The notes: generated by a model from the sequence alone, not told the origin. A stretch of DNA of 64,000 nt from Bradyrhizobium sp. AT1 (GCF_001590795.1 NZ_JXDL01000001.1:5123758-5187757), one strand, 5' to 3'; counted from the stretch's first letter, positions 24,377 through 33,665 are shown. Translations and numbers: made by a program.

Positions 24377-25759
24377 GTGGACGTGACTGGGAATGGAAGG
24401 TCGCCGTTGCACCTTGGTGCTGCGGCGGGAGAACGGCCCGAGGCCGTGCTTCAGGGCGGTCAGCCCGGCACCGACGTGCACACGGCAGCGCATCCCGAGG
24501 CATACGAAAGCGCGTTCTGGAAACCGCCAAGTGCCGGCGTGGAGCGGCTTGCCAGAAACGCGATGCGCAGCTCGATCATTGTCAATGTGATCGCGTCAAT
24601 GGGTGTCCTGCATCCGGCATTGCTGCCTTCTGAATGGAGCTACGTGCAGCAGGCGGTCGCGCTTTCGATGTGGATCGTCTCGATCTATGCCAGTGCCTTC
24701 GTGCGGCCGTGTATTCGAATCCAGCCCAATCCAGATCTCATCGCGTTGGTCGCGTTTTATGCCCTCGCGGCCGTTTCCGTGCTCTGGACCACGCTTTCCA
24801 TCGCAGCGGTCATGAAGAGCGCGGCACTTGTCGTGACGACGTTCGGTGCGTACTGCCTCGTCACGCGCATCGACATCGACGAGATCGTCGGATCGACGGC
24901 GCTCGGGCTGTTCGTTCTGGTTGCCGCCTCGGCGTTGTGCGCGCTCTTCGCGCCCGAGATCGGCGTCGACCAGAGCTGGATGCACAATGGCCAGTGGCAA
25001 GGAATCTACGAATCGAAACAGACGCTCGGCTTCATCAGCGCGTATCTGATGTTCTTTGCCTGTTATCAGAAGATCACGGGACAGGGATGGATCGCCTTCC
25101 TCGCGACGTTCATTCTGGCATCGACATGTGTCATCGCCTCGGAATCCCGTGGTGCCGGCGCTGTCGCATTCGCCGCGGGTGGGCTGCTCGTGACTTCGAT
25201 GTGGTCGGTCCGGTGCATGAAAATCTATGCAGTGTTGCCATTCGTCATGTGCATCCTGGCGGCTCTGCTGATGCTGTATTTCTATGTGACGGGGTATGAT
25301 TCCATCCATCTCGGCGAATCGACTGTCGATTTCACCGAGCGGACCTTCATCTGGCAGTACGCCATCGGCCATTTCAACGATGCGCCGCTGCTGGGTTTCG
25401 GCATCAACGGATTCTGGACGCGCCCCGCGATCTACGACTATTTCAATCAGAATCACGGCTGGGTGCTCGACAATTACCATAGCGGCTACATCGCGGTGGC
25501 CATTGAAACGGGATTTCTGGGATATGTGCTGTTCGCCACCAGCGTCTATTTGTTCTCGGAAAAGGTCCTCTATTTGATCGCCACCCGGTCGATCGATCGT
25601 TATCACTGCGCGCTGATCATCGGCTTCGTCGTCCTGAGCTTTCAATCGAATTTCACGGAGACGATGTTCCTTCGCTCGACGATGTTCACGTCGGTGCTGC
25701 TCGTGGCCTTTTTCTTTGCAGTGTGCAGGCCGGTGCCGCAACAGGGCCCGCAACCATGA
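24377..25759 (+). CDS. O-antigen polymerase/ligase-like membrane protein
   Basis: The 460-residue inner-membrane protein has some ten hydrophobic segments and a large periplasmic loop between about residues 290 and 365 (ESTVDFTERTFIWQYAIGHFNDAPLLGFGINGFW ... NHGWVLDNYHSGYIAVAIETG). The pattern 'R..IW..A...F...PLLGFG..G' plus 'HS.Y' is the Wzy_C/ExoQ/WaaL signature, proteins that polymerise or ligate lipid-linked glycan units. The N-terminal 40 residues are not conserved-looking, so the GTG start at 24377 is uncertain. The next gene, a secreted GH5 enzyme, begins 13 bases after its stop, suggesting one exopolysaccharide module. No glycosyltransferase is adjacent. Confidence 0.82.
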   Translation: MDVTGNGRSPLHLGAAAGERPEAVLQGGQPGTDVHTAAHPEAYESAFWKPPSAGVERLARNAMRSSIIVNVIASMGVLHPALLPSEWSYVQQAVALSMWIVSIYASAFVRPCIRIQPNPDLIALVAFYALAAVSVLWTTLSIAAVMKSAALVVTTFGAYCLVTRIDIDEIVGSTALGLFVLVAASALCALFAPEIGVDQSWMHNGQWQGIYESKQTLGFISAYLMFFACYQKITGQGWIAFLATFILASTCVIASESRGAGAVAFAAGGLLVTSMWSVRCMKIYAVLPFVMCILAALLMLYFYVTGYDSIHLGESTVDFTERTFIWQYAIGHFNDAPLLGFGINGFWTRPAIYDYFNQNHGWVLDNYHSGYIAVAIETGFLGYVLFATSVYLFSEKVLYLIATRSIDRYHCALIIGFVVLSFQSNFTETMFLRSTMFTSVLLVAFFFAVCRPVPQQGPQP

Positions 25760-25772
25760 TGAGGCAAGCAGG

Positions 25773-26795
25773 ATGAGTGCTATCCGTGTTCGGTGGTCGG
25801 CAGCTTTCTGCCTCGCCCTGGCATTGACCGTGCTTGCGATTTGCTTCCCGGCTGAGGCGGCCGGGCGGCCCGACGCGCTCGCTCCTCCAAAATTGGGACG
25901 CGGCATCAACGTCCTCGGCTATGACGGCATCTGGGAGGGAGGCCGAAACGCGCCATTCCGCCTGGACAACCTCACTGCGATCCGACGCGCCGGGTTCTCG
26001 CACGTTCGGATCAATTTCTTCGGCTTCAAGTTCATGAACGCGGAGAATGTGCTGGACGACGTCGTCTTGAGTCGGCTCGATGCCGTCATCGAGGAAGTGC
26101 TCGCCCGAAATCTCATCCCTGTCCTGGACGAGCACGACACCCATGTCTGTCAGCGCGACATCTCAGAGTGCACCGACAAGCTGAAATCGTTCTGGACCCA
26201 AATCGCCGCGCGCTATGCCGGAAAATATCCGGCTCTCGTTTTCGAGGTGCTCAACGAGCCGGGCGGGCAGATGACGTCCGCCGCCTGGAACACTCTGCTG
26301 AACGAATGTCTCGGCATCATCCGCGCCACCAATCCAAGGCGGACGGTCATCGCGTCGGTCCTCAACGTCGACGAGATGCCGGTCGACGATCTGGTCCTGC
26401 CGTCGGATGACCGGAATCTGATCGTCACGTTTCACTATTACGCACCGATCCGCTTCACCCATCAGGGAGCTCCATGGTCTCCGACATTCTCGCGCATCGG
26501 CCCGCTTGATTGGGGCACCCAGGAGGACGAGCAAAAGGCCCGGGCCGATTTCGAGAAAATTCGGGCCTGGTCCGAAAGGGAAAAGCGCCCGATCTACCTC
26601 GGCGAGTTCGGCGTGTACGAGGCCGCTCCAGCCCAGGCGCGCGCGCGGTATCTATCGTTCGTGGCGCGGAGCGCGGAACGGCTGGGCTGGGCGTGGGCCT
26701 ATTGGCAGTTCGACCACGATTTCGCGGCCTTCGACAGTGCGCGTCAAGCGTGGAAGCCGGACATCCTGCGGGCGCTGATTCCGACGGGGCGCTGA
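25773..26795 (+). CDS. Secreted glycoside hydrolase family 5 (endoglucanase-like)
   Basis: The 340-residue protein has a signal peptide (MSAIRVRWSAAFCLALALTVLAICFPAEAA) and a GH5 (beta/alpha)8 domain: GRGINVLGYDGIWEGG, HVRINFFGF, VFEVLNEPGG with acid/base Glu162, VTFHYYAPIRFTHQG at 218-232 and PIYLGEFGVYE with nucleophile Glu278. Both catalytic glutamates are present, so it should be an active beta-1,4-glucan-type hydrolase; exact specificity is open. The ATG follows GGAGGATG-like bases loosely (AGGCAAGCAGG). Polysaccharide export systems often include a matching hydrolase that trims or edits the polymer. Confidence 0.88.
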   Translation: MSAIRVRWSAAFCLALALTVLAICFPAEAAGRPDALAPPKLGRGINVLGYDGIWEGGRNAPFRLDNLTAIRRAGFSHVRINFFGFKFMNAENVLDDVVLSRLDAVIEEVLARNLIPVLDEHDTHVCQRDISECTDKLKSFWTQIAARYAGKYPALVFEVLNEPGGQMTSAAWNTLLNECLGIIRATNPRRTVIASVLNVDEMPVDDLVLPSDDRNLIVTFHYYAPIRFTHQGAPWSPTFSRIGPLDWGTQEDEQKARADFEKIRAWSEREKRPIYLGEFGVYEAAPAQARARYLSFVARSAERLGWAWAYWQFDHDFAAFDSARQAWKPDILRALIPTGR

Positions 26796-26915
26796 AGCGG
26801 GAAGCTTTCGCAAGGTGAACCTGCGCCGCGCCGTTTGCGACCTAGCTGCAGCAGGACGCTTTTGCCGGGATTCCGCGGGCCTCCGGTGGGGACTCGGCGT
26901 AGGGATTCCCAGGAC

Positions 26916-28022
26916 ATGAATTGTGGTTCGATTGGCCGGATTTTCGGTTTGCTCTGCTCGATCGCCATTGCCGCCGCGGCCCATGCCGACGAGGCATCGA
27001 ACGAGCGCGTCATCGCGGAGAAGTCCGAGATCATCGCGGCGGACCCGACCAATGCGACAGCCTACGAGCTGCGCGGTGAAGCCTACTACATCAAGCACGA
27101 TTGGACTCGTGCCTTCGAGGATTGCAGCGCCGCGATCCGGATCGATCCGAATTTCGGCCGGGCCTATCATTGCCGCGGCCGCGCTTATTCCGCCAAAGGC
27201 GATCGCGATCACGCCTTGGCCGATTACAACGAGGCCATTCGTCTCGATCCTGGCTATGGGCCATCCTACACCTCGCGTGCCCAGGAATATTTCAACAAGC
27301 ACGACTTCGAGGGCGCGATCGTCGGCTTCACCGAGGCGATCGAACGCAATCCCAAGCAGGCCTATTTTGCCACCGTCATGAGAGGTGAAGCCTACGCCGC
27401 GAAGGGCGACACCGACCACGCCGTCGCCGATTACAACGAGGCGATGCGGCGTAATCCCGCCGCTGCGTGGCCCTACGAGCTGCGCAGCACGATCCATGTC
27501 GGGAAGGGCGAAATCGACGCGGCGCTCGACGATTGCAACAGCGCCGTTCGCCTCGAGCCGGGCAAGGCCGGCGGCCATTATTGCCGGGCGGTCATCCTCC
27601 TGAAAAAGGACGATGCCGACGGGGCCATCCGGGAGTTTGACGAGGTCACGCGGATGACCCCGGCTTTCGCGAGAGCTTATCTCGCTCGTGCCCTCGCCTG
27701 GCACAGGAAGGGTGACGACAAACGTGCCCTCGCCGATTGCGACGAAGCGGTTCGATTGGAGCCGGCAAATTCGACGGCCTACAACAACCGTGCCGCCTTG
27801 TTTCGCGACATGGGAGAGCACGCGCGTGCACTCGCCGACTACAACGACACAGTCCGGCTCGATCCGAAGAACCAGGCCGCCCTGGCCAATCGCGGCCTCC
27901 TCTACATGATGATGTCGGATCCAAAACACGCGCGCGCCGATTTCAACAACGTGCTCGCGCTGCCGCCGGACGATAGATGGGCGGTAGACACCGCGCGCGA
28001 AGGGCTTGGTTTCTTGAAATGA
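26916..28022 (+). CDS. Secreted tetratricopeptide-repeat protein
   Basis: The 368-residue protein begins MNCGSIGRIFGLLCSIAIAAAAHADE, a signal peptide, followed by about ten TPR units of 34 residues (such as AYELRGEAYYIKHDWTRAFEDCSAAIRIDPN, and AYHCRGRAYSAKGDRDHALADYNEAIRLDPG). TPRs build helical protein-binding surfaces; the partner is unknown. ATG 26916 is chosen for the signal peptide, with AGGA just upstream. It is 120 bases after the GH5 gene on the same strand and might belong to the same unit. Confidence 0.88.
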   Translation: MNCGSIGRIFGLLCSIAIAAAAHADEASNERVIAEKSEIIAADPTNATAYELRGEAYYIKHDWTRAFEDCSAAIRIDPNFGRAYHCRGRAYSAKGDRDHALADYNEAIRLDPGYGPSYTSRAQEYFNKHDFEGAIVGFTEAIERNPKQAYFATVMRGEAYAAKGDTDHAVADYNEAMRRNPAAAWPYELRSTIHVGKGEIDAALDDCNSAVRLEPGKAGGHYCRAVILLKKDDADGAIREFDEVTRMTPAFARAYLARALAWHRKGDDKRALADCDEAVRLEPANSTAYNNRAALFRDMGEHARALADYNDTVRLDPKNQAALANRGLLYMMMSDPKHARADFNNVLALPPDDRWAVDTAREGLGFLK

Positions 28023-28044
28023 ATGAGAGTGGCGCGTGTATTTC

Positions 28045-28197
28045 CGCTCTCGTGTCCCGGACAAGCCGCAACGCGGAAGCGTTGCTGCGCAGAGCCGGGA
28101 CCCAGTGCCTCACGGATTGCCGTCAACCGAATGGGCCCCGGCTCTGCAGCGCACCGCTGAAGGGACGCTGCGCTGCGTCCGGGGCACGAGAGCTGAG
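28045..28197. repeat. Long imperfect palindrome (GCTCTCGTGTCCCGGAC type)
   Basis: GCTCTCGTGTCCCGGAC on the left mirrors GTCCGGGGCACGAGAGC on the right, with inner arms around CGCAGAGCCGGGACC and GGGCCCCGGCTCTGC. It occupies most of the first half of the 374-base gap after the TPR gene. A second repeat and a terminator fill the rest. Confidence 0.75.
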
Positions 28198-28218
28198 CGT
28201 GCGATAGCCTTATACGCA

Positions 28219-28304
28219 GTCATTGGGGGCGCAGCGAAGCAATCCAGAGTCTTTCCGCGGAAGGATTCTGGATTGCTTCGTCGCAAGTGTTCTTCGCAAT
28301 GACG
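28219..28304. repeat. Palindromic intergenic repeat (GTCATTGGGGGCGC type)
   Basis: The ends GTCATTG and CAATGAC are inverted, with inner arms GAAGCAATCCAGA and TCTGGATTGCTTC. It has no coding signal. It resembles other mobile-palindrome debris in the window. Confidence 0.7.
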
Positions 28305-28323
28305 AGCGGAAAACTTCATGGCT

Positions 28324-28364
28324 CAAAATGAAAACGGGCACGCCTTCGCAAAAAGGCATGCCCG
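28324..28364 (-). terminator. Rho-independent terminator of the hsp20-DUF1150 unit
   Basis: On the minus strand, a 12-bp stem (CGGGCATGCCTT pairing with AAGGCGTGCCCG with one G-U step) is followed by TTTTCATTTT. It lies 33 bases past the DUF1150 stop. Confidence 0.88.
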
Positions 28365-28396
28365 CTCAAAACTCTCCTCGTGCGACGTTCGCGCGG

Positions 28397-28669
28397 TCAG
28401 TGCACGCTCACCGCTTGCAGCTCGTTGCTCCAGGCATTCGCGACCGCGGCTTCGCGGCTGTCGGTCAGCATGATCGGCGTGCCGTCGGCGGCGTGGAGCG
28501 CGAAGAGCTTGAGGCCCGGCGCGATTTTCGGCGCTTCGGGAAACAGGCCCGGCACATCTTCCGAGCGGATCTGCTTCACATAGGCGATATGGCCTTCGCC
28601 GAGGGTTGCCAGCGTCTCGGGCGAGACGTTCTTGGCTTCGTATTCGAACGCAACGTGACCTTCACTCAT
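28397..28669 (-). CDS. DUF1150 family protein
   Basis: The 90-residue protein contains LATLGEGHIAYVKQIRSEDVPGLFPEAPKIAPGLKLFALHAADGTPIMLTDSREAAVANAWSNEL, matching DUF1150, a short alphaproteobacterial family. Its function is unknown. It follows hsp20 by 50 bases on the same strand, and in related genomes the two genes are typically neighbours, suggesting a heat-induced accessory role. Confidence 0.92.
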   Translation of the reverse strand: MSEGHVAFEYEAKNVSPETLATLGEGHIAYVKQIRSEDVPGLFPEAPKIAPGLKLFALHAADGTPIMLTDSREAAVANAWSNELQAVSVH

Positions 28670-28719
28670 GGTCTCGACTCCTCTGGAACACTAAGCGGTC
28701 GAGTCCGCTACTCGTTCCA

Positions 28720-29145
28720 TTATTCGTGCTCATTGATAGCGATTGTCTTAACGATCCTCTCCGGTTCAGGCCGGGCCAGATCGATCGACAACAGCCCGTT
28801 CTTCAGATCCGCACCCAGCACCAGCATCCCCTCCGCCAGCACGAAGGTGCGCTGGAAGTGGCGCGCGGCGATGCCGCGATGGATGTATTGCCGGGTCTTG
28901 TCGTCCTGCTGGCGCCCGCGGATCACGAGCTGGTTTTCCTCAATGGTTACATCGAGTTGGTCGCGGGTGAATCCGGCGACCGCCAGCGTGATGCGTAACC
29001 GCTCGGGCTGACCGTCCGCGCCGCCGCACCTCTCGATATTGTAGGGAGGGTAGCCGTCGGCGCCTTTGACGACGCGATCGAGCACGCGCTCAATCTCGTC
29101 GAAGCCCAGAAGGAACGGACTGGATAACGTGGGAACACGAGACAT
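28720..29145 (-). CDS. Small heat-shock protein, Hsp20 family
   Basis: The 141-residue alpha-crystallin-type holdase has an N-terminal arm (FLLGFDEIERVLDRVVKGADGYPPYNIER), the crystallin core (RLRITLAVAGFTRDQLDVTIEENQLVIRGRQ), RGIAARHFQRTFVLAEGM with the conserved FxR-F, and LLSIDLARPEPERIVKTIAI. The usual A-x-x-x-n-G-v-L motif appears as ADLKNGLLSI. It prevents aggregation of unfolded proteins during heat stress. A sigma-32-type promoter and a hairpin enclosing the ribosome site lie upstream. It is probably co-transcribed with DUF1150. Confidence 0.95.
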   Translation of the reverse strand: MSRVPTLSSPFLLGFDEIERVLDRVVKGADGYPPYNIERCGGADGQPERLRITLAVAGFTRDQLDVTIEENQLVIRGRQQDDKTRQYIHRGIAARHFQRTFVLAEGMLVLGADLKNGLLSIDLARPEPERIVKTIAINEHE

Positions 29146-29151
29146 AGTTTA

Positions 29152-29176
29152 CAAAGTCCTCGCAGAAGCGACTTTG
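29152..29176 (-). promoter_or_regulatory. Hairpin enclosing the hsp20 ribosome-binding site (candidate RNA thermometer)
   Basis: On the minus-strand transcript, CAAAGT pairs with ACTTTG, and CGC-TTCT-GCG forms an inner hairpin. The Shine-Dalgarno bases GAGGA (29161-29157) lie partly in the right arm and bulge, 11 bases before the ATG. Such short hairpins can melt with heat. It does not match the ROSE consensus that I know of. Confidence 0.45.
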
Positions 29177-29211
29177 GTGTGTCGGGGCCCGTAGTGGCAC
29201 CCCTTGAGAAG

Positions 29212-29242
29212 CAATATGGGCACGTTCCCGTGTTGGTTCAAG
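29212..29242 (-). promoter_or_regulatory. Sigma-32 (RpoH) promoter of hsp20
   Basis: On the minus strand the -35 box CTTGAA (29242-29237) and the -10 box CCCATATTG (29220-29212) are 16 bases apart, near the heat-shock consensus CTTGAA and CCCATnT. Transcription would start near 29205, giving a leader of about 60 bases that contains the hairpin at 29152-29176. The rest of the 327-base gap up to 29472 shows no other clear element. Confidence 0.75.
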
Positions 29243-29472
29243 CAGGTAGCCGGGGTGCTGTGGATGGGCTCATGCCGGCCGCCCCGTCAACTCTGCCGTC
29301 GCTCATGTGTCAACCATGTCTCCGAACGCCTGTCAGCGATGTCGCAGGGACTGAGCCGACAAGCGCGGCCGGGACGGTTTTTCGTCGCGGATTTTTCTCA
29401 ACGAAAACAAGGCCCCTTCTACTGTGCATGGGGTTGTTTTCGCACTTTTGAGTTGGGAGGCTTCGGAACCCG

Positions 29473-30561
29473 CTAGGCTTCGAGCCGCGTCCGCCCGTCC
29501 GCGCTGAACAAATGCAGCTTGCTGCGCACCGCCGCGACCCGGATCTTCGCGCCGATGGCAGGCGCCTCGGTTCCGGGGATGCGGACGATGATCTCGCCGG
29601 GCGGCAGCTCACCGGGCGTGGCGGCGACGCGCTGTTGTTCCTGGTCGCGCGAGCCGTAGACGAAGGTCTCGGCGCCGACGCGCTCGATCGCCTCCACGGT
29701 CAGCGGCAAGGCGACGCCGCCGTCCGGGGTCTGGTCGGTGATGACGAAATCTTCCGGGCGGATGCCGAGGATGCCGGCATCGGCGGCGCTGCTGCCGGCG
29801 AGCTGCGACCTGATCTCCTCGGGCCGCGTCGCCATCAAGTTCATCGGCGGCGCGCCGATGAAGGAGGCGACGAAGGTGGTCGCCGGCTTCTCGTAGATCG
29901 CGAGGGGATTGCCGACCTGCTCGACCTGGCCGCCGTTCATCACGACGAGGATGTCGGCGAGCGTCATCGCCTCGAGCTGGTCGTGGGTGACGTAGATCGA
30001 CGTGGTGTTGAGCCGGCGCTGCAATTTGCGGATCTCGACCCGCATCGCGATGCGTAGCTTGGCGTCGAGGTTCGAGAGCGGCTCGTCGAACAGGAACACT
30101 TTCGGCTGGCGCACGATGGCGCGGCCCATGGCGACGCGCTGGCGCTGGCCGCCGGAGAGCTGGCGCGGCTTGCGCTCCAGCATCGGCGTAAGCTCGAGCA
30201 CGCGCGCGGCTTCGTCAACGCGCGACTTGATCTCGGCCTCCTTCATGCCGCGGTTGCGCAGGCCGTAGGCCATGTTGTTGAAGACGCTCATATGCGGATA
30301 GAGCGCGTAGTTCTGGAACACCATCGCGATATCGCGGTCGGCGGGCTCGACCTGGTTGACGACCTTGCCGCCGATGTCGATCTCGCCGCCGGTGACGGTT
30401 TCGAGGCCGGCAACCATCCGCAGCAGCGTGGACTTGCCGCAGCCGGAGGGGCCGACCAGCACGCAGAACTGTCCGTCGCCGACATCGACGTTGACGCCCT
30501 TGATGGCCTCGAAGCCGCCGGGATAGGTCTTGCGGACGTTGCGCAGGGTGACGTTGGCCAT
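29473..30561 (-). CDS. ugpC: sn-Glycerol-3-phosphate ABC transporter ATPase UgpC
   Basis: The 362-residue ATPase of the MalK type has Walker [10 protein letters not shown], signature [15 protein letters not shown], Walker [32 protein letters not shown] and a C-terminal TOBE/OB-like regulatory domain (from about residue 240). It energises uptake of glycerol-3-phosphate or its phosphodiesters. It ends the ugpB-ugpA-ugpE-ugpC operon, the usual order, with ugpE 6 bases upstream. MalK-type relatives serve other sugars, but the neighbours support Ugp. Confidence 0.93.
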   Translation of the reverse strand: MANVTLRNVRKTYPGGFEAIKGVNVDVGDGQFCVLVGPSGCGKSTLLRMVAGLETVTGGEIDIGGKVVNQVEPADRDIAMVFQNYALYPHMSVFNNMAYGLRNRGMKEAEIKSRVDEAARVLELTPMLERKPRQLSGGQRQRVAMGRAIVRQPKVFLFDEPLSNLDAKLRIAMRVEIRKLQRRLNTTSIYVTHDQLEAMTLADILVVMNGGQVEQVGNPLAIYEKPATTFVASFIGAPPMNLMATRPEEIRSQLAGSSAADAGILGIRPEDFVITDQTPDGGVALPLTVEAIERVGAETFVYGSRDQEQQRVAATPGELPPGEIIVRIPGTEAPAIGAKIRVAAVRSKLHLFSADGRTRLEA

Positions 30562-30567
30562 AACTCT

Positions 30568-31416
30568 TTACTTCTCCGTCTCGACCAGTCCGCGCACGAA
30601 CAATTTCTGCATCACGACGACGACGAAGACCGGCGGCAGCATCGCCAGCACGGCGGTCGCCATCACGATCGGCCACTCGGTCAGCGCGTCGGTGGTGGTA
30701 ATCATCTTGCGGATGCCGATCTGGATGGTCTGCATGTCGTCGCGCGTGGTGATCAGCAGCGGCCAGAGATATTGATTCCAGCCGAGGATGAACAGGATCA
30801 CGAACAGCGCCGCCATGTTGGTGCGCGACAGTGGCAGCAGCGTATCCCAGAAGAACCGCAAGGGACCGGCACCGTCGATGCGGGAGGCTTCGAGCAATTC
30901 GTCCGGCACCGTCATGAAGAACTGGCGGAACAGCAGCGTCGCCGTGGCCGACGCGATCAGCGGCAGCGCCAGGCCCGCATAGCTGTCGAGCATGTGCAGA
31001 TCGGCGACGATCTTGTAGGTCGGATAGATGCGGACCTCGACCGGCAGCATCAGGGTGATGAAGATGATCCAGAAGATCGGCATCCGGAACGGAAAGCGGA
31101 AATACACGATCGCATAGGCCGAGATGATCGAGATCGCGATCTTGCCGACCGCGATCAGCAGCGCCATCACCAGCGAGTTCAGCATCATGTTGCCGACCGG
31201 CTCGCGGGTCGAGCCGCTCGTGCCGACGAAGATGGTCTGGTAGTAGGTCTCGAAGAAATGGCCGCCGGGCAGCAGCGACATCTGCCCGTTCGCGATCAGC
31301 GCGTTGTCCTGGGTCGAGGCAACGAACGCGATGTAGACCGGGAATGCGACGACCGCGATCCCGATCCAGAGGATGATGTGGGCGACGTAGCGCCGGAAGC
31401 CTTCTTCCTCGACCAT
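30568..31416 (-). CDS. ugpE: sn-Glycerol-3-phosphate ABC transporter permease UgpE
   Basis: The 282-residue inner-membrane permease has six spans and the EAA loop DELLEASRIDGAGPLRFFWDTLLPLS, which contacts UgpC. It begins [31 protein letters not shown], and 'FVASTQDNALIANGQMSLLPGGHF' is typical of UgpE. Its ATG overlaps the last base of ugpA by one nucleotide (31416), so the two are translationally coupled. Confidence 0.94.
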   Translation of the reverse strand: MVEEEGFRRYVAHIILWIGIAVVAFPVYIAFVASTQDNALIANGQMSLLPGGHFFETYYQTIFVGTSGSTREPVGNMMLNSLVMALLIAVGKIAISIISAYAIVYFRFPFRMPIFWIIFITLMLPVEVRIYPTYKIVADLHMLDSYAGLALPLIASATATLLFRQFFMTVPDELLEASRIDGAGPLRFFWDTLLPLSRTNMAALFVILFILGWNQYLWPLLITTRDDMQTIQIGIRKMITTTDALTEWPIVMATAVLAMLPPVFVVVVMQKLFVRGLVETEK

Positions 31417-32297
31417 CAGTAGGTCACCTTGCGTTCGACGAAGCGGAACTGGATTCCCGTCAGCACGATCACCATGATCATCAGGATCACCGATTGCGCC
31501 GCCGAGCTGCCGAGATTGCCGCCGAGCAGGCCGTCGGAATAGACCTTGTAGACCAGCGTGACCGTCGACGTGCCGGGCCCGCCGCGGGTCATGGTGTCGA
31601 TGATGCCGAAGGTGTCGAAGAAGGCGTAGACGATGTTGACGACCAGCAGGAAGAAGATGGTCGGCGACAGCAGCGGGAAGGTCACGGTCCAGAACCGGCG
31701 CATCGGGCGCGCGCCGTCGATCGCGGCGGCTTCGAGCACGCTTTTCGGGATCGCCTGCAGGCCGGCGAGGAAGAACAGGAAATTGTAGGAGATCTGCTTC
31801 CAGGCCGCGGCGAGAATGATCAACGTTGCCGCCTGGTCGCCGTCGAGCAGCGGATTCCAGTCGATGCCGAGCGCGCGCAGATAACGCGCGAGCACGCCGA
31901 GCGAGGGATGCAGCATGAAGATCCAGAGCACGCCGACCACGGGCGGAGCGACGGCATAGGGCCAGATCAGCAGCGTGCGGTAGAGCATCGAGCCGCGCAG
32001 GGGCTTGTCCGCCATCACGGCGAGCAGCAGCGCAAAGGACAACGACAAGACCGCGATCGCGAACGAGAAGAAGAAGGTCCGGACGACCGACTCGAAATAA
32101 GCCGGGTCTTTGAACAGCTCGATGTAATTATCGAACCAGACGAAGGTGGTCGAGAGACCGAAGGCGTCCTGCAGCAGGAAAGACTGGATCACGGCCTGCA
32201 GGGCCGGCCAGTAAAAGAAAATCAGCACGATTGCGAGCTGCGGCGCAACCAGCACGTAAGGCAACAGCTTCGATTGGAAAATGGCTTGCTTTTGCAT
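31416..32297 (-). CDS. ugpA: sn-Glycerol-3-phosphate ABC transporter permease UgpA
   Basis: The 293-residue permease has six membrane spans and the EAA loop [28 protein letters not shown]. Start features ([50 protein letters not shown]) match UgpA. It lies 48 bases downstream of ugpB and is coupled to ugpE. Confidence 0.94.
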   Translation of the reverse strand: MQKQAIFQSKLLPYVLVAPQLAIVLIFFYWPALQAVIQSFLLQDAFGLSTTFVWFDNYIELFKDPAYFESVVRTFFFSFAIAVLSLSFALLLAVMADKPLRGSMLYRTLLIWPYAVAPPVVGVLWIFMLHPSLGVLARYLRALGIDWNPLLDGDQAATLIILAAAWKQISYNFLFFLAGLQAIPKSVLEAAAIDGARPMRRFWTVTFPLLSPTIFFLLVVNIVYAFFDTFGIIDTMTRGGPGTSTVTLVYKVYSDGLLGGNLGSSAAQSVILMIMVIVLTGIQFRFVERKVTY

Positions 32298-32345
32298 GAT
32301 GCCCCGAAGCGTCAGGCCGGGTTCACCGGCCTGACGCTGATCGCC

Positions 32346-33665
32346 TTACTTGATGGCGGTCTTTTCGAACTGCCGCAGCATCGTGTTGCCACGCTCCACG
32401 GCCGCATCCAGCGCCTGCTTGGCGGTCTTCTTGCCGGCGAGCGCCTGCTCGATCTCTTCCGACCAGACGTCACGGAGCTGAACCATGTTGCCGAGGCGCA
32501 GGCCGCGGGAGTTCTCGGTCGGCTCCTTGTTGGTCAGCTCGAGCAGCGGGGTCTCGAGATAGGGCTGGTCCTTGTAGAAACCTTCCGCCTTGGCCTTCTC
32601 ATAGGCAGCCTTGGTGATCGGCAGATAGCCCGAGGCCTTGTGGATGTAGACCTGGCGATCGGTGTCGGAGAGGAAGGTCAGGAATTTCGCGACGCCCTTG
32701 TATTCCTCGGCCGGCTTGCCGCCCATGACCCAGAGCGAAGCGCCGCCGATGATCGAGTTCTGCGGCGCGCCCTTGACGTCCGGATAGTACGGCATCGGCA
32801 CGGCGTTGAAGGCGAACTTGGCCTGCGCCTTGACGTTGCCGAAGAACGCCGACGAGGTCAGGTAGATCGCGCACTCGCCCGAGGTGAAGCGGCCTTCGCC
32901 CGTGTTGGTGCGGCCGGCGTAGTCGTAGATCTTGTCCTTCTGCAGCTCGACCAGCTTCTCGAGATGCTTGACCTGGAGCGGCCCGTTGAACTCGAGCTTG
33001 GTGTCGAAGCCGTCGAGGCCGTTGGCCTTGCTGGCGAGCGGCACGTTGTGCCAGGCGGAGAGCTGCTCGAGATTGACCCAGGTGACCCAGGAGCCGGAGA
33101 AGCCGCAGGTCGGGTGGCCGTTGTCATGAAGCTTCTTGGCGGCCTCGAACGTCTCGGGCCAGGTCTTCGGGATCTCGATATTGTTCTTCTTCAATTCGTC
33201 GAGGTTGACCCACATGACCGTGGACGACGAGTTGAAGGGGAAGGACAGCATCTCGCCCTTCGAGGTCGAGTAGTAGCCGGTGATGGCGGGCAGGTAGATC
33301 TTGGGATCGAACTTTTCGCCCGCGTCGGCCATCAGCTTGTAAACGGGCTTCACGGCGCCGGTCGCGGCCATCATGGTGGCGGTGCCGACCTCGAACACCT
33401 GCATGATGTGCGGCGCGTTGCCGGCGCGGAAGGCCGCGATGCCCGCATTCATCGTGTCGGCGTAGTTGCCCTTGTAGGTGGGGATGACCTTGTAGTCGCT
33501 CTGCGCCGCGTTGAAGTCGTTGGCAAGCTTGACGATGACGTCGTTGTTCGCGCCGGTCATCGCGTGCCACCACTGGATCTCAGTCACGGCCAAAGCCGGC
33601 GAAGCGCCGAGACCAACCGCGAGTGCAACAGCAGCAGCCGTGCCAAATTGTCGAAGAGCCATCAA
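32346..33665 (-). CDS. ugpB: Glycerol-3-phosphate-binding periplasmic protein UgpB
   Basis: The 439-residue binding protein has a signal peptide (MMALRQFGTAAAVALAVGLGASPALA) followed by VTEIQWWHAMTGANNDVIVKLANDFNAAQSDYKVIPTYKGNY, typical of UgpB. It binds sn-glycerol-3-phosphate or glycerophosphodiesters in the periplasm and delivers them to UgpAE. It is first in the operon and ends with EKTAIK. The ATG is well placed with GGAGG just upstream on the minus strand. A candidate Pho box lies 50-70 bases upstream. Confidence 0.95.
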   Translation of the reverse strand: MMALRQFGTAAAVALAVGLGASPALAVTEIQWWHAMTGANNDVIVKLANDFNAAQSDYKVIPTYKGNYADTMNAGIAAFRAGNAPHIMQVFEVGTATMMAATGAVKPVYKLMADAGEKFDPKIYLPAITGYYSTSKGEMLSFPFNSSSTVMWVNLDELKKNNIEIPKTWPETFEAAKKLHDNGHPTCGFSGSWVTWVNLEQLSAWHNVPLASKANGLDGFDTKLEFNGPLQVKHLEKLVELQKDKIYDYAGRTNTGEGRFTSGECAIYLTSSAFFGNVKAQAKFAFNAVPMPYYPDVKGAPQNSIIGGASLWVMGGKPAEEYKGVAKFLTFLSDTDRQVYIHKASGYLPITKAAYEKAKAEGFYKDQPYLETPLLELTNKEPTENSRGLRLGNMVQLRDVWSEEIEQALAGKKTAKQALDAAVERGNTMLRQFEKTAIK

